From an uncultured Shewanella sp. (GTDB taxonomy: Bacteria; Pseudomonadota; Gammaproteobacteria; Enterobacterales; Shewanellaceae): DNA of 64,000 bases. Numbering within the stretch: the first letter of the stretch is position 1; each line of letters opens with the position of its first letter. The stretch covers positions 1 through 64,000 of the forward strand of contig NZ_CANMWS010000018.1 in assembly GCF_947501665.1 (NCBI RefSeq), given 5' to 3'. The translations under genes were made by a program, and so were the position numbers. A model generated the notes under the pieces. The model worked only from the letters and a program-made list of their open reading frames with translations, ran no database searches and was not told where the DNA came from. Positions 17,285 to 25,483 of the stretch are shown here, in pieces.

Positions 17285-18556
17285 ATGAGTAGTGCGTCAA
17301 GATTAGAGACACTGGTTAATCATGCCAATCAACATTTTGATTTAACGGAATCGAGTCATCAAGATCATTTACTCTTATTAGCGGATGCCTTATTGGAGTT
17401 AAATGACATTTCATCTTCGCAATTGATCACAATGTCTTTAAAACCTAGCAGTCCACTTGAATTTCAATTAGCGGCTAAATTAGTCTGCTCACGACGGTAT
17501 ATATTAAATATCAGTAGACCGATTAATGTTGGGATTGTTTATGCCATGTGGGGCGAGCAAAATCGTCTGTGTGAGAAGAGTGAACATAATCCCAATGGAG
17601 AAGATTCATTAAACGCTAAAATACGGCAATTAAAATGGGTATGCCAAGATTCAATGGTGAATTGGTCCCTTTATCCTGTTGATGATGGTTGTCCCTATAA
17701 GAGTTATGATATCGCAAAAGATATTGTGGACAGTCATGATGAAGGTGAGCATGTCAGTGTATTGCATTTAAAAGATGGGGTGGCCCAGCATAAAGGGCCT
17801 TTAGCGAATTTAGCTTCACCTGATGAGTCTAGTAAAGGGGGAGCGATTATTTATGGTTGTTTAAAAGCACTTGAGCAACAAATGGATGCGATCATTTATA
17901 CTGATGCGGACAATTCTGTACATCTTGGGCAACTGGGGTTGATTTTAGAGCCCTTTATAGAGAGGAATGTGCAAGTCGTATTAGGCAATCGCAAACACAC
18001 TGAATCCATTTTGGTGAAACAAGAAGAGCGTTGGGGGGTGGGTATTAAAACCCTAAGGCATATGCAACGTATGGTGGGAAGTGAAATCTTCTCAAAAGGG
18101 ATCCATGATACGCAAGCGGCGTTCAAATTATTTAGTCGTAATGCGTTAGCCACGATTTTGACTGCCCCGACTGTGTTTGATTTCTCTTTTGATACTGATT
18201 GGATTTTAGCCTCAATGAAGGAACAACTCGTGATTGAAACCATTCCTTTTGCGTTTATTGATTCCGCGGCAGAGTCAGCATCTGTTGTGCAAGGCCCGAT
18301 GAGCACTTGGCTGATTTTATTAACAGGATTAGTTAAAGCCCTGAGAGCACGAGAGGTTGAACATGATACCGCTATGGCTGAAGTGATTGATAAACATGTA
18401 AAAACAGTCAAAGACCTTGAGCAAATCATCGATTTATTACCGCCTGAGTTGACTGAAGTGCCCGATAAAGAGTTAGGACAACAGGGCTTGATGTCACCTC
18501 AGTCATTATCCAAATGGTTAACGCAGGTGAAGGCTGGACAAGTTAGATTGCAATAA
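17285..18556 (+). CDS. Cytoplasmic GT-A glycosyltransferase
   Basis: ATG 17285 is preferred over ATG 17270 because AAGGG is suitably placed before it. The ~423-residue soluble protein has a nucleotide-sugar-binding-like strand (RPINVGIVYAMWGEQ), VDDGCPYKS and the metal-binding D-x-D in AIIYTDADNSVHLGQL, followed by FDFSFDTDWILASM. These are GT-A family 2-like features. There are no clear TM helices, so it probably acts on the cytoplasmic face or supplies a glycosylated precursor. About 90 bp separate it from the previous gene, and it is followed 25 bp later by the fourth DUF3131 gene. Donor and acceptor cannot be assigned. Confidence 0.78.
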   Translation: MSSASRLETLVNHANQHFDLTESSHQDHLLLLADALLELNDISSSQLITMSLKPSSPLEFQLAAKLVCSRRYILNISRPINVGIVYAMWGEQNRLCEKSEHNPNGEDSLNAKIRQLKWVCQDSMVNWSLYPVDDGCPYKSYDIAKDIVDSHDEGEHVSVLHLKDGVAQHKGPLANLASPDESSKGGAIIYGCLKALEQQMDAIIYTDADNSVHLGQLGLILEPFIERNVQVVLGNRKHTESILVKQEERWGVGIKTLRHMQRMVGSEIFSKGIHDTQAAFKLFSRNALATILTAPTVFDFSFDTDWILASMKEQLVIETIPFAFIDSAAESASVVQGPMSTWLILLTGLVKALRAREVEHDTAMAEVIDKHVKTVKDLEQIIDLLPPELTEVPDKELGQQGLMSPQSLSKWLTQVKAGQVRLQ

Positions 18557-18580
18557 ACCTTATCAATAAAAAGGCCAACT

Positions 18581-20161
18581 ATGCCGATAGCACGCAAAGT
18601 GGGAGGAATATTCGGTATTATAATGGCCTTTATGACTTTTATCGCCTTGGCCAATGAAGTCTTGCACAACCCAGAACCCCTCTCTCCCCAAACTCCATCG
18701 GGGTTAACGCGAAGCATCAAACCGATTTACTCCCCTTCTTCCAAAGAAACACTGCCCTATTTACCACATCCTATAGCAGTGATAGAAATGCTTGAATACC
18801 AACTGCGAGAAGGAATGTTAGGCACTCTTTATGTGGTTAATGAACCTCAAATCAAGATTGCTCAACAAGCCGCGACTAATACCAGCGCTGACAATAAGCC
18901 AAGGATCCATTTTCAACGCCGTGCCGTTATTCCTATTGGTGATAAAAAAGCGGTTCCTGCCGATAACCAGCCTGCTTTTAAGGAAAAACAAGTAGCGAAT
19001 GAGCCAATGAAGGTGATCCCTTTAAGCCGATCAGAAAAGCTTTTGCTCAGTAAAGCGCAGCGCTTTATGAATGATAACTGGAATGATAAGACTGGTTTTA
19101 TTGACTCTGTTAATGGTTATACTCAAACGACCATGTGGGATGTAGGCAGTGCCATCAGTGGTATTTTAGCCCTAGATGCGCTTGGGGTTACAGACAATGC
19201 ACTCACGCAAATAAGACTTGAGAAGCTATTATCGACATTAATGAATATGCCATTGTATGACGATAAATTACCAAATCGGCAATACAATACAGTCACTGGG
19301 GAGCCATCTGGGCCCTATAGTCGTTCCAGTCGTCATGGTAATGGTTGGTCAGCATTAGATCTCGGCAGACTGTATATTTGGCTGGCGATTATAAAGCAAC
19401 AAAAACCTTTGTTGGTGCAGCAGGTAGATAAAGTCACGAATAAATGGCAATTAAGCTATGCAGTTAAAGATGAAACCTTGTTTGGCATCAAGTTTACAGC
19501 TAAAGGTGAGCATTTCCGCCAAGAGGGGAGGCTGGGTTATTTACAGTATGCAGCGAAAGGTTATCAACTTGCCGGGCTAAATGTGGACAGTGCGTATGAT
19601 TGTGATGAATTAGGTGAAGTACAAGTTGAAGGGCATAGTTTATTAATTGATGAACGAAATCTACCTTTTTTTACCCTTGACCCTTATCTACTCTATGCCA
19701 TTGAAGTGGGGTTTACTCAGGCGTGCTGGTTTCAGTTAAGTACGTTATATCAGTTGCATAAACAGCATTATCAACGTTTCGAGCAGTTAAAAGTGTATGC
19801 TGAAGATTCCCTTAATCGAAAACCTTGGTTTTTGTATAATAATATTTTCTATCAAGGTTATGCTTGGTGGAGTGTGTCTTCATCAGGTCAATCCGTACCG
19901 AAAGCGAATACGCAAATCTTCAGTAATAAAGCAGCCTTTGCGATGAGTGTGCTCTTTGATGATGATTATGCCAAGTTATTAGCAGAGCAAGTCATCAAGC
20001 ACAGTTTGAAGCATCAACATGTGCCGACAGGGATCTTTTCTGATGGAAAGGCAAATATTGCATATAATATTAATACTAATGCGTTAATTTTAGTCAGTTT
20101 ATGGTTTAAGTCTAGGAATTATACCCCCATTTTGAGTTTGGGCAGCAGATCTTTATTGTGA
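18581..20161 (+). CDS. DUF3131-domain protein with N-terminal extension (paralogue 4)
   Basis: The 526-residue protein has an N-terminal signal or anchor (about 8-24), a ~120-residue proline/charged linker, then a DUF3131 domain from about 145: NDNWNDKTGFIDSVNGYTQ, TMWDVGSAISGILAL, LPNRQYNTVTG, GWSALDLGRLYIWL, RQEGRLGYLQYAAKG. It keeps the MWD and QEGRLGY motifs but lacks the ESY-LDGIE block, having LDPYLLYAIEVGF there. It is the most diverged of the four paralogues and is separated from them by the disordered protein and the glycosyltransferase. Function unknown. Confidence 0.83.
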   Translation: MPIARKVGGIFGIIMAFMTFIALANEVLHNPEPLSPQTPSGLTRSIKPIYSPSSKETLPYLPHPIAVIEMLEYQLREGMLGTLYVVNEPQIKIAQQAATNTSADNKPRIHFQRRAVIPIGDKKAVPADNQPAFKEKQVANEPMKVIPLSRSEKLLLSKAQRFMNDNWNDKTGFIDSVNGYTQTTMWDVGSAISGILALDALGVTDNALTQIRLEKLLSTLMNMPLYDDKLPNRQYNTVTGEPSGPYSRSSRHGNGWSALDLGRLYIWLAIIKQQKPLLVQQVDKVTNKWQLSYAVKDETLFGIKFTAKGEHFRQEGRLGYLQYAAKGYQLAGLNVDSAYDCDELGEVQVEGHSLLIDERNLPFFTLDPYLLYAIEVGFTQACWFQLSTLYQLHKQHYQRFEQLKVYAEDSLNRKPWFLYNNIFYQGYAWWSVSSSGQSVPKANTQIFSNKAAFAMSVLFDDDYAKLLAEQVIKHSLKHQHVPTGIFSDGKANIAYNINTNALILVSLWFKSRNYTPILSLGSRSLL

Positions 20162-20212
20162 AATAATGATAGTGGCGATAACAAGATGATGACAAAGGAA
20201 GGGGGGAAGAAG

Positions 20213-21220
20213 GTGCGATGGCAGTATTGGTGGGCAACCTCGATGTCAATTGGGTTAAGCACAATAGGCTTATTTTATGCCACTGACAGTTTGGCCAATA
20301 ATCATCAAACCCAAATGGCTAAGCATGCGCCTAAACCACAAAGTTCACCGTTATCAGTGGGCGAGAGCAGTGAGAATATTGCGAGCGATCCAACCCAGCT
20401 TGATGAGATTTGGCAAGGGGTGAGTAGCTCGTTTGCATTACCTTTTTTTACTTGGGATGCAGACACTCCTTGGTATAAGAGGTGGAGTGGTAATATCAGT
20501 CTAGGTTACCCATTGGCTGATACTCCAGAAGTCTTGCCCGCGGGGGCGACGTCTGGGCCAAGTAATCAAAATAAGACCGCAACGTTATCCCTTAAATATT
20601 CGATTTTGGGGAATTGGTTTATTTCAGCAACAGCCTATTATTATTTTGATGCCGATCTACAACAATCGTGGAATCCAGATTATACCTATGTTTTTGGTTA
20701 CAGTGATTGGCGACCCTATACTTTTAGCTTGTTGTACTCAAATTATGGGGGAAATCGCTTTTCCCCAGAACCTGGGCAGAAAAGTACTGAGTTTGGTCAA
20801 GGCACTTGGTCGTTGGGCTGGAAGTTCCCTGTGGGTGAACCTTGGATAGATTGGCTATCTTTCACCGACGAAGGGGCAATAGGGTGTCAACTGGATTATA
20901 ACTATACTCCTGAGTTTTTTGATTTAGCATCAAGTGAATACCACACCGGACAGCAGACCATCAGTTTAGGGTGTAAATATGCTATTATCGGTAACTGGTA
21001 TGTCAATGGGACGGCATTTTATTATTTAGACAGTTCGCAAAAACAGCCATGGAACCCTGATTATACCTATGGTTTTGGTTATTTTGATTGGCGTCCTGGT
21101 ACTATAACGGTGCAGTACAATAATTACTCGGGTAACCGCTGGAATAGTAGTGAACGAGGCGAAGACACTGGCCGTTTCATCGATGGTTCGATAAGCATCA
21201 GTTATTCTTTTACCTTTTAG
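20213..21220 (+). CDS. Putative outer-membrane beta-barrel protein with internal duplication
   Basis: I prefer GTG 20213, preceded by a strong GGGGGG-containing ribosome site, which gives a compact signal peptide (VRWQYWWATS...DSLA). ATG 20186 is the alternative. After a ~50-residue polar segment the protein has two similar halves. Each contains an NW(F/Y) segment, an aromatic AYYYFD/AFYYLD block, WNPDYTY-FGY-DWRP and a Y-NY-GNR repeat of alternating aromatic and polar residues typical of amphipathic strands. It ends in SISYSFTF, an aromatic C-terminus as in outer-membrane porins. I infer an outer-membrane protein, possibly the polymer exit channel. It is the last gene of the EPS operon. Confidence 0.7.
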   Translation: MRWQYWWATSMSIGLSTIGLFYATDSLANNHQTQMAKHAPKPQSSPLSVGESSENIASDPTQLDEIWQGVSSSFALPFFTWDADTPWYKRWSGNISLGYPLADTPEVLPAGATSGPSNQNKTATLSLKYSILGNWFISATAYYYFDADLQQSWNPDYTYVFGYSDWRPYTFSLLYSNYGGNRFSPEPGQKSTEFGQGTWSLGWKFPVGEPWIDWLSFTDEGAIGCQLDYNYTPEFFDLASSEYHTGQQTISLGCKYAIIGNWYVNGTAFYYLDSSQKQPWNPDYTYGFGYFDWRPGTITVQYNNYSGNRWNSSERGEDTGRFIDGSISISYSFTF

Positions 21221-21237
21221 GGACTATTGAATTAATT

Positions 21238-21467
21238 AACCTGAACTCGGGATAAGCAGCGCCGCTTAATAGCGCTATTTTAGCCCCCATCTATGTTGTG
21301 TTTTCTACTAATAGCCCACTATTAGACACGAAATCCCGTCTTGATATAGACAAAAATAGCGGTATTTAGCCAAGTTAAACAATAAAGAATAACCGGTATG
21401 ATTATAACCTGTTGACTTTAAATAGGTTACCAATGCTCTTTGACACTCATTATCCCGAGTTTAGGTT
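21238..21467. mobile_element. MITE-like element, copy 1 (230 bp), flanked by AATT duplication
   Basis: Terminal inverted repeats AACCTGAACTCGGGATAA at 21238-21255 and its complement with one mismatch at 21450-21467 bound a non-coding 230-bp segment. AATT is present immediately outside both ends (21234-21237 and 21468-21471), as expected for a 4-bp target duplication. The interior carries no transposase. A relative with the same ends lies at 58744-59130. Confidence 0.75.
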
Positions 21468-21726
21468 AATTAAGCAGTTTATGCTGGACTTTTGTTTGGC
21501 AATGAGGGCAAATATAAGAATGTTTATGAATTTTTTCATGACAAGCATGGCATTCAATAGTACGACGATTTTTACTGCATAAGATCAACACAAGTCCAAT
21601 GGGTCCCAGTACATAACCTAATAAAAAACCTGCTATGGTGTTGCCTTTTAAGTGGCCAATAAACGCAGATATAATCAATATGATCAGATAGAAAATCATC
21701 CAGAATGTAATGTTATCCATATCCAT
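21466..21726 (-). CDS. Small membrane protein with C-terminal zinc ribbon
   Basis: The 86-residue protein has two hydrophobic segments (about 7-25 and 30-48, the second with GFLLGYVLGPIGLVLIL) followed by a four-cysteine zinc ribbon: CHAC, then CPHC. This superinfection-exclusion-B-like or zinc-ribbon membrane format is common for small hypothetical proteins. The stop codon falls at the outer edge of the MITE-like element (its inverted repeat ends at 21467). The insertion therefore either took place just at the end of the gene or supplied its stop. Confidence 0.65.
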   Translation of the reverse strand: MDMDNITFWMIFYLIILIISAFIGHLKGNTIAGFLLGYVLGPIGLVLILCSKNRRTIECHACHEKIHKHSYICPHCQTKVQHKLLN

Positions 21727-21789
21727 TTGGCATGTTTCCTATAAGCTAAGCAATAAGCTCTATTCGCCATATACTTAAAAGTGTGCCAT

Positions 21790-21975
21790 TTAAAAAACAA
21801 CAACATCATGTACATTCCAGTCATGCTCTTCACTGCATAAAGGGCAAATAAAGCGGTTATACTGAGCATTATTATTGCTTAAGTCATAAGCATTCATTTG
21901 GATCCCCGTTGGGGTCAATTTCAATTTATTCGGACAAATAATCTCAATAATTTTGCCGTTTTTAGCATCTTCCAT
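21790..21975 (-). CDS. Small conserved cysteine-motif protein
   Basis: The 61-residue product has an N-terminal IICPNKLKLTPTGIQM block and a C-terminal FICPLCSEEHDWNVHDV block. This pairing (Cys-Pro, then PTGI, then CPxC-x-E-H-x-W-x-x-D) matches a widespread small proteobacterial family of unknown function. One expected cysteine-threonine near the N-terminal block is not obvious, so metal binding by all four positions is uncertain. It lies upstream of, and in the same direction as, the zinc-ribbon protein gene 63 bp away. Confidence 0.6.
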   Translation of the reverse strand: MEDAKNGKIIEIICPNKLKLTPTGIQMNAYDLSNNNAQYNRFICPLCSEEHDWNVHDVVVF

Positions 21976-22271
21976 TAATAAACCTATTTAATAAACGAAT
22001 CTTATATTGATCCCAAGTGATATTCATACTTTGATTTCACATCGGTATAAGTGAGTAATCTTAAGGATGAAATATAAAGTGTAATACAGATCAGGCGTAG
22101 TTCAAGTGAGGTTGAGTGATGTTTTTGTGGGTATCTCTTTGGATTTGGCTTAACTCAACAGCCGTCATTCACTTGACTTAATTTAAGGGCGCTAGGGCCT
22201 GTTGAAAAAACACCGAGTCACTATTTCCTATCTATACTTGTATTTGAACGATAATTTGCGGAGTTTGTATC

Positions 22272-22760
22272 ATGATAAAATGTAGATTAGGCATTTCATG
22301 TACCTTATTAATGATCTTATCATTCCTCTTATTGACAGGCTGTACTAATACGCCAAACCCTTATGGTAATTCTTATGGCTCTGCTGATACACGTACTGTT
22401 CAGCAAGTGTATTACGGTACCATTATAAAAACGGAGCCGGTTAACATCGATGCGTCATCAGGTACAAATATTGTTGGTACAGTGGCTGGGGCTGCTGTGG
22501 GGGGAGTATTAGGCTCAACCATAGGTGGAGGCACAGGATCCACTTTAGCGGCAATTGGTGGCGGGCTGTTGGGGGGCTACGCGGGAGGAAAAACCGCCAA
22601 TGCGTTAGGAGAACGCAATGGTGTGAACTTAACAATCCGTTTGGATAATGGCAATGTCATTTCAATTGTTCAAGAAGCTAATCCAGATATGATATTTAGC
22701 GTTGGTGAGAAAGTACAAGTGAATATGTCTGGTAGTACGGGCAGAGTGGTCCCGAGGTAA
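22272..22760 (+). CDS. SlyB/Pcp-like glycine-zipper outer-membrane lipoprotein
   Basis: The 162-residue product has a type II signal with lipobox LLTGC, a spacer with VYYGTIIKTEPVNID, and a glycine-zipper hairpin at about 78-115 (GTVAGAAVGGVLGSTIGGG, then GGGLLGGYAGG). A C-terminal beta domain follows (GVNLTIRLDNGNVISIVQ). This is the domain order of the SlyB/PcpL family of outer-membrane lipoproteins. GGAG precedes the ATG at a good distance. It stands alone, with no operon partners. Confidence 0.88.
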   Translation: MIKCRLGISCTLLMILSFLLLTGCTNTPNPYGNSYGSADTRTVQQVYYGTIIKTEPVNIDASSGTNIVGTVAGAAVGGVLGSTIGGGTGSTLAAIGGGLLGGYAGGKTANALGERNGVNLTIRLDNGNVISIVQEANPDMIFSVGEKVQVNMSGSTGRVVPR

Positions 22761-23822
22761 TATCGAAATGTGTTTGAGTCTGTAGGTGATAAGGTCGTGC
22801 TGAATGATATCAAGCGCTGAGCAATGAGAAGTGAACGTTTTAGTGTTGGGCAGTGACGGACTCGTTCGATGTCGGCAGTAGATAAAGGAAATATGTGCTT
22901 TAAAACAAGAATTGGGCTTTTATTTTTGACAGTGAGACAGAAGCGTTGCTGCTCGTTCATATGCAAATATTTGGTAAACTTCATGAGAGGGGGGAGTGTG
23001 CCAGTGTGCTTGTTTTATTATTGTATTCGTTATCGTTATCATAAGCGTGAGTCGCTACTCCAATAAGTTGTTTCTTTTATTTTAATGCCGAATATGCCCA
23101 TTTATTAATCGTTAAATAATTATCCATTAACGTCTCTCACTAAAGAAAAGGGGATGAGATGCCCGTTTATCAAACCAAAAAGATGAATAAATCGTTTCTT
23201 CAAAGCGTCAACATTAAACCGTTAACCAAGCAAAAGTCATTTCAACATATTAGCCAAAAAGTGTCCAATTCGGGTTGACCAGTACAGTCTAACGAAGCAG
23301 GCTTATACTGTATCGTCAGCCGTTTATTCAGGTAAAGAGATCTTAATCTAACAGAACACAACAAAGACAAATGATATGGCTTATACCTAATTTGTTTATC
23401 CAGCTAATGACAAATATGATCATTGGCAATGACAATCATAAAGATCAACAAAATAGGCTCTTGATATCTACTGTTATCAATTATTAAGAATCACATTATT
23501 AAGGTCGGATTTTAACCGATCTTACATAATTGATTGGCTAGCTTATATTTCCAGTATTTGTGATGTATTAATCTCTATAGATTATGTCTTGACTAGATTG
23601 TGACACATGGAAGTTGCAATTTATTCACACGGTTATTCTGGCGTATTTTTATTCATTCCTTCGCCGCCACTAGTACAATTCGGCCTTTATAGAATACAAA
23701 TAAGACGGAGTGTATAACGCGGTATTTTAAAGATAAAAAATTAAGGTAAATTTTATCTGGTCAGTAATCTAATTAATCTTACTGATTGAATTAAAACACT
23801 TATTAACTTTAAGGACGATTAA
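22761..23822. other. Long intergenic region (1.06 kb)
   Basis: I see no convincing gene of ordinary size here. The only candidate is a 39-codon frame at 23159-23278 (annotated separately). The sequence is AT-rich, particularly after 23340, and probably contains the promoter of the phage-like pair that starts at 23823; I could not pick a -35/-10 with confidence. Confidence 0.5.
23159..23278 (+). CDS. Possible 39-residue basic small protein
   Basis: ATG at 23159 follows a purine-rich AAAAGGGG ribosome-site-like stretch and opens a frame of 39 codons beginning MPVYQTKKMNKSFLQ, rich in Lys, Gln and Ser, ending TGA. No motif is recognised and the coding signal rests on one ribosome site only, so it may be chance. 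Confidence 0.25.
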   Translation: MPVYQTKKMNKSFLQSVNIKPLTKQKSFQHISQKVSNSG

Positions 23823-24203
23823 ATGAATATTCTTGGTAATGTGGTACCTCAACCAGCAGTTCGGCGTTTTGATTGGATGGCTTGTGCATTGAACATTGGC
23901 AACAGTCCATGTGATTACTGTAATCAAGAGGTTAGATGTAAGCAAGATAAGCTGGCTTGTCGCCAATTTGTTCAATATGTCGAGCATGGGGAGATAACGG
24001 CAGGAAAAAGTGAAAAAAACGATGAGCCAAGTCGTAGTTTGTATGTGAAAGTTTTTTTTAATCAGAATGAACTTAATTTAAAGGAGGAAGATATTGGTGA
24101 GATTAAGCGGTTAAATAAGCTGCGAGGAGTGGATCATAAAATGATTGCAGATCAATTTTATATTCTTCCTGAAACGGTTAGAAAAATAGTGGGGGCTGCA
24201 TGA
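23823..24203 (+). CDS. Phage-like small protein with Cys cluster and HTH-like tail
   Basis: The 126-residue protein has an N-terminal cysteine cluster (SPCDYCNQEVRCKQDKLAC) that may bind zinc or iron. Its C-terminal segment (EIKRLNKLRGVDHKMIADQ followed by FYILPETVRKIV) looks like a helix-turn-helix of the kind found in small phage regulators. AAGGA precedes the ATG. The stop overlaps the start of the antiterminator-like gene (ATGA at 24200), so both are made together. I do not recognise a named family. Together the pair looks like a relic of a phage late-control region kept next to the T6SS locus. Confidence 0.65.
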   Translation: MNILGNVVPQPAVRRFDWMACALNIGNSPCDYCNQEVRCKQDKLACRQFVQYVEHGEITAGKSEKNDEPSRSLYVKVFFNQNELNLKEEDIGEIKRLNKLRGVDHKMIADQFYILPETVRKIVGAA

Positions 24204-24754
24204 GTATTCGGTTATTGAATAAGATGACGCCTCGCAGTGTTGCGTTAGATATTGTTCGTGGTGGCGTTCCTGAAATCAGTTCGAGTGATGTTGCCGCTGC
24301 GCTCAGTTTTGGGAACCTATCGGAAGCGGCATGTAATTTTGGCTTAGCGAAATATTGCAGTGATAATATCGCCACCTATAAACTGATGGATTATTTTAAT
24401 GAAATTATTAAAGAGAAAGTAAAAATTGAGCGATGGAGTCAAGGCATTAATGAGACAGAAGGACTCGCTAGGTTGATGATGCTTGAAGGGGTTTATGGAG
24501 TACGCTGCAATAAATGTAAAGGGAGAGGGCACATCATTCAAGCTCAAAAAGGTCGAGGTGTCGCTAATGAGTGTGGAAAATGTCATGGTAGCGGTTTAGG
24601 GACGTTTAGTCAGCGTCGCCGTGCCGAAATTGCCAATATCTCTTCCAGTAGTTGGGACAGGCATTGGAAATTGAGGCTAGATAAGTTATTAGTTTATGCC
24701 TATGAATTAGAGTCGCAATTAAATCGGCACTTGAAGATGCAGTTTTTTAATTAA
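24200..24754 (+). CDS. Phage Q-type antitermination protein (PF03589-like)
   Basis: The 184-residue protein has a helical N-terminal region and a central zinc-finger signature RCNKCKGRGHI followed by ECGKCHGSGLGTFS, then SQRRRAEIANISSSSWDRHW. This CxxCxGxG pair followed by a basic S-x-R-R-A-E segment is the hallmark of the lambdoid Q antiterminator family. Q binds DNA at a promoter, loads onto paused RNA polymerase and lets it read through terminators to late genes. No other phage structural or lysis gene is nearby. The gene is instead followed by a 729-bp leader with an intrinsic terminator (25049-25093) and then the T6SS operon in the same direction, so I infer that T6SS transcription is its target. 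Confidence 0.8.
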   Translation: MSIRLLNKMTPRSVALDIVRGGVPEISSSDVAAALSFGNLSEAACNFGLAKYCSDNIATYKLMDYFNEIIKEKVKIERWSQGINETEGLARLMMLEGVYGVRCNKCKGRGHIIQAQKGRGVANECGKCHGSGLGTFSQRRRAEIANISSSSWDRHWKLRLDKLLVYAYELESQLNRHLKMQFFN

Positions 24755-24806
24755 GGGTTAGATTTTATTTATGCGTTATACAGTTAATAGGATAAAAATT
24801 TAAATT

Positions 24807-24836
24807 ATTTTCCAGAAAGCTTTGTAAGCTGGGACA
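24807..24836. repeat. Dyad element, copy 1, upstream of terminator
   Basis: The element has the form TTTTCCAG, a 13-base dyad with CTTTG near its centre, then CTGGGACA. Internally AGCTT-TGT-AAGCT forms a short perfect hairpin. It shares TTTCCAG, CTTTG and CTGGGACA in the same order and spacing with copy 2. It could be a protein-binding site or an RNA hairpin. Confidence 0.5.
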
Positions 24837-25048
24837 ATTTAATATTAAATTAACCCAAGCTCAAATAAATCTCTGCTGTACATTATAATTATATCGGCTA
24901 ATAACAATCCTAAATAATATCGAATAATAAATTCAACATGGTAGTCATTGTAAGAAGGTATTATTTAATAATAGCTTTTATTGTAATATAAGTTAAGTGT
25001 GGCAAGTTAATAATGGTGTGTTGTTAGTGACGTTGTATTACTGACATA

Positions 25049-25093
25049 AACCTCATAATACGTCTTTTTATAAAAGTGGTTATGGGGTTTTTT
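25049..25093 (+). terminator. Intrinsic terminator in T6SS leader
   Basis: The 10-nt arms AACCTCATAA and TTATGGGGTT pair throughout with one T-G wobble. An inner CTTTT/AAAAG stem extends the hairpin and six T residues follow directly. On the plus strand this should stop transcription 390 bp before tssB unless it is antiterminated. Confidence 0.8.
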
Positions 25094-25114
25094 CATTATA
25101 AAGTAATTGAATTA

Positions 25115-25143
25115 ATTTCCAGGTTCCTTTGAATCCTGGGACA
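25115..25143. repeat. Dyad element, copy 2, downstream of terminator
   Basis: The element reads ATTTCCAGG, CTTTG in the middle, and CCTGGGACA, with CCAGG/CCTGG as perfect arms. It lies 308 bp after copy 1 and keeps the outer bases although the inner arm bases have changed, which hints at conserved structure or binding. A weaker partial match (ATTTTCCAGAAGAGG) is present near 25412. Confidence 0.5.
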
Positions 25144-25483
25144 GTATTGAGTTTAATAACCCTATACTAAAAATCCTCATTCATTAATAAAAATCAGCCA
25201 GCATATTGTTATTAAATATACTGATATTCAAATAAATCTTTAAACGTTGCAGAGCCATTATCAATAAGCCATAAAACGTTTAGCGTTAATTGAAAAGGTT
25301 CGTAGTCACAAAAATATTGCCAATCATAGTTATCTAAATGTGCTGATAACTGATTCAAAATGGTACTAACTGTTTATCTTTCTGTATTGATCACGTTTAT
25401 GACAAAAACATTTATTTTCCAGAAGAGGAATATGCTGCGTGATCAAAAAACTTTAATCAATAAAACTAAAGAGAGGATCAAAT

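Larger units (their letters stand above)
24755..25483 (+). promoter_or_regulatory. T6SS operon leader (729 bp, non-coding)
   Basis: There is no gene between the Q-like gene and tssB. The stretch is strongly AT-rich and holds two related dyad elements (24807-24836 and 25115-25143) and an intrinsic terminator between them. This arrangement would suit a promoter-terminator-antitermination switch. The exact promoter is not identified. Confidence 0.55.

Noticed and set aside
17896..18429. 177-codon minus-strand frame inside the glycosyltransferase gene
   Set aside because: It is a shadow of a well-supported gene on the other strand, with no start context.
22670..23066. Two frames (minus 22670-22984, plus 22869-23066) after the SlyB-like gene
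   Set aside because: They overlap each other or the lipoprotein gene, and have no ribosome sites or recognisable features.
24200..24754. DnaJ-like chaperone reading of the CxxCxGxG motifs
   Set aside because: There is no J domain and only one finger pair, followed by the Q-family SQRRRAEIAN segment; Q fits better.
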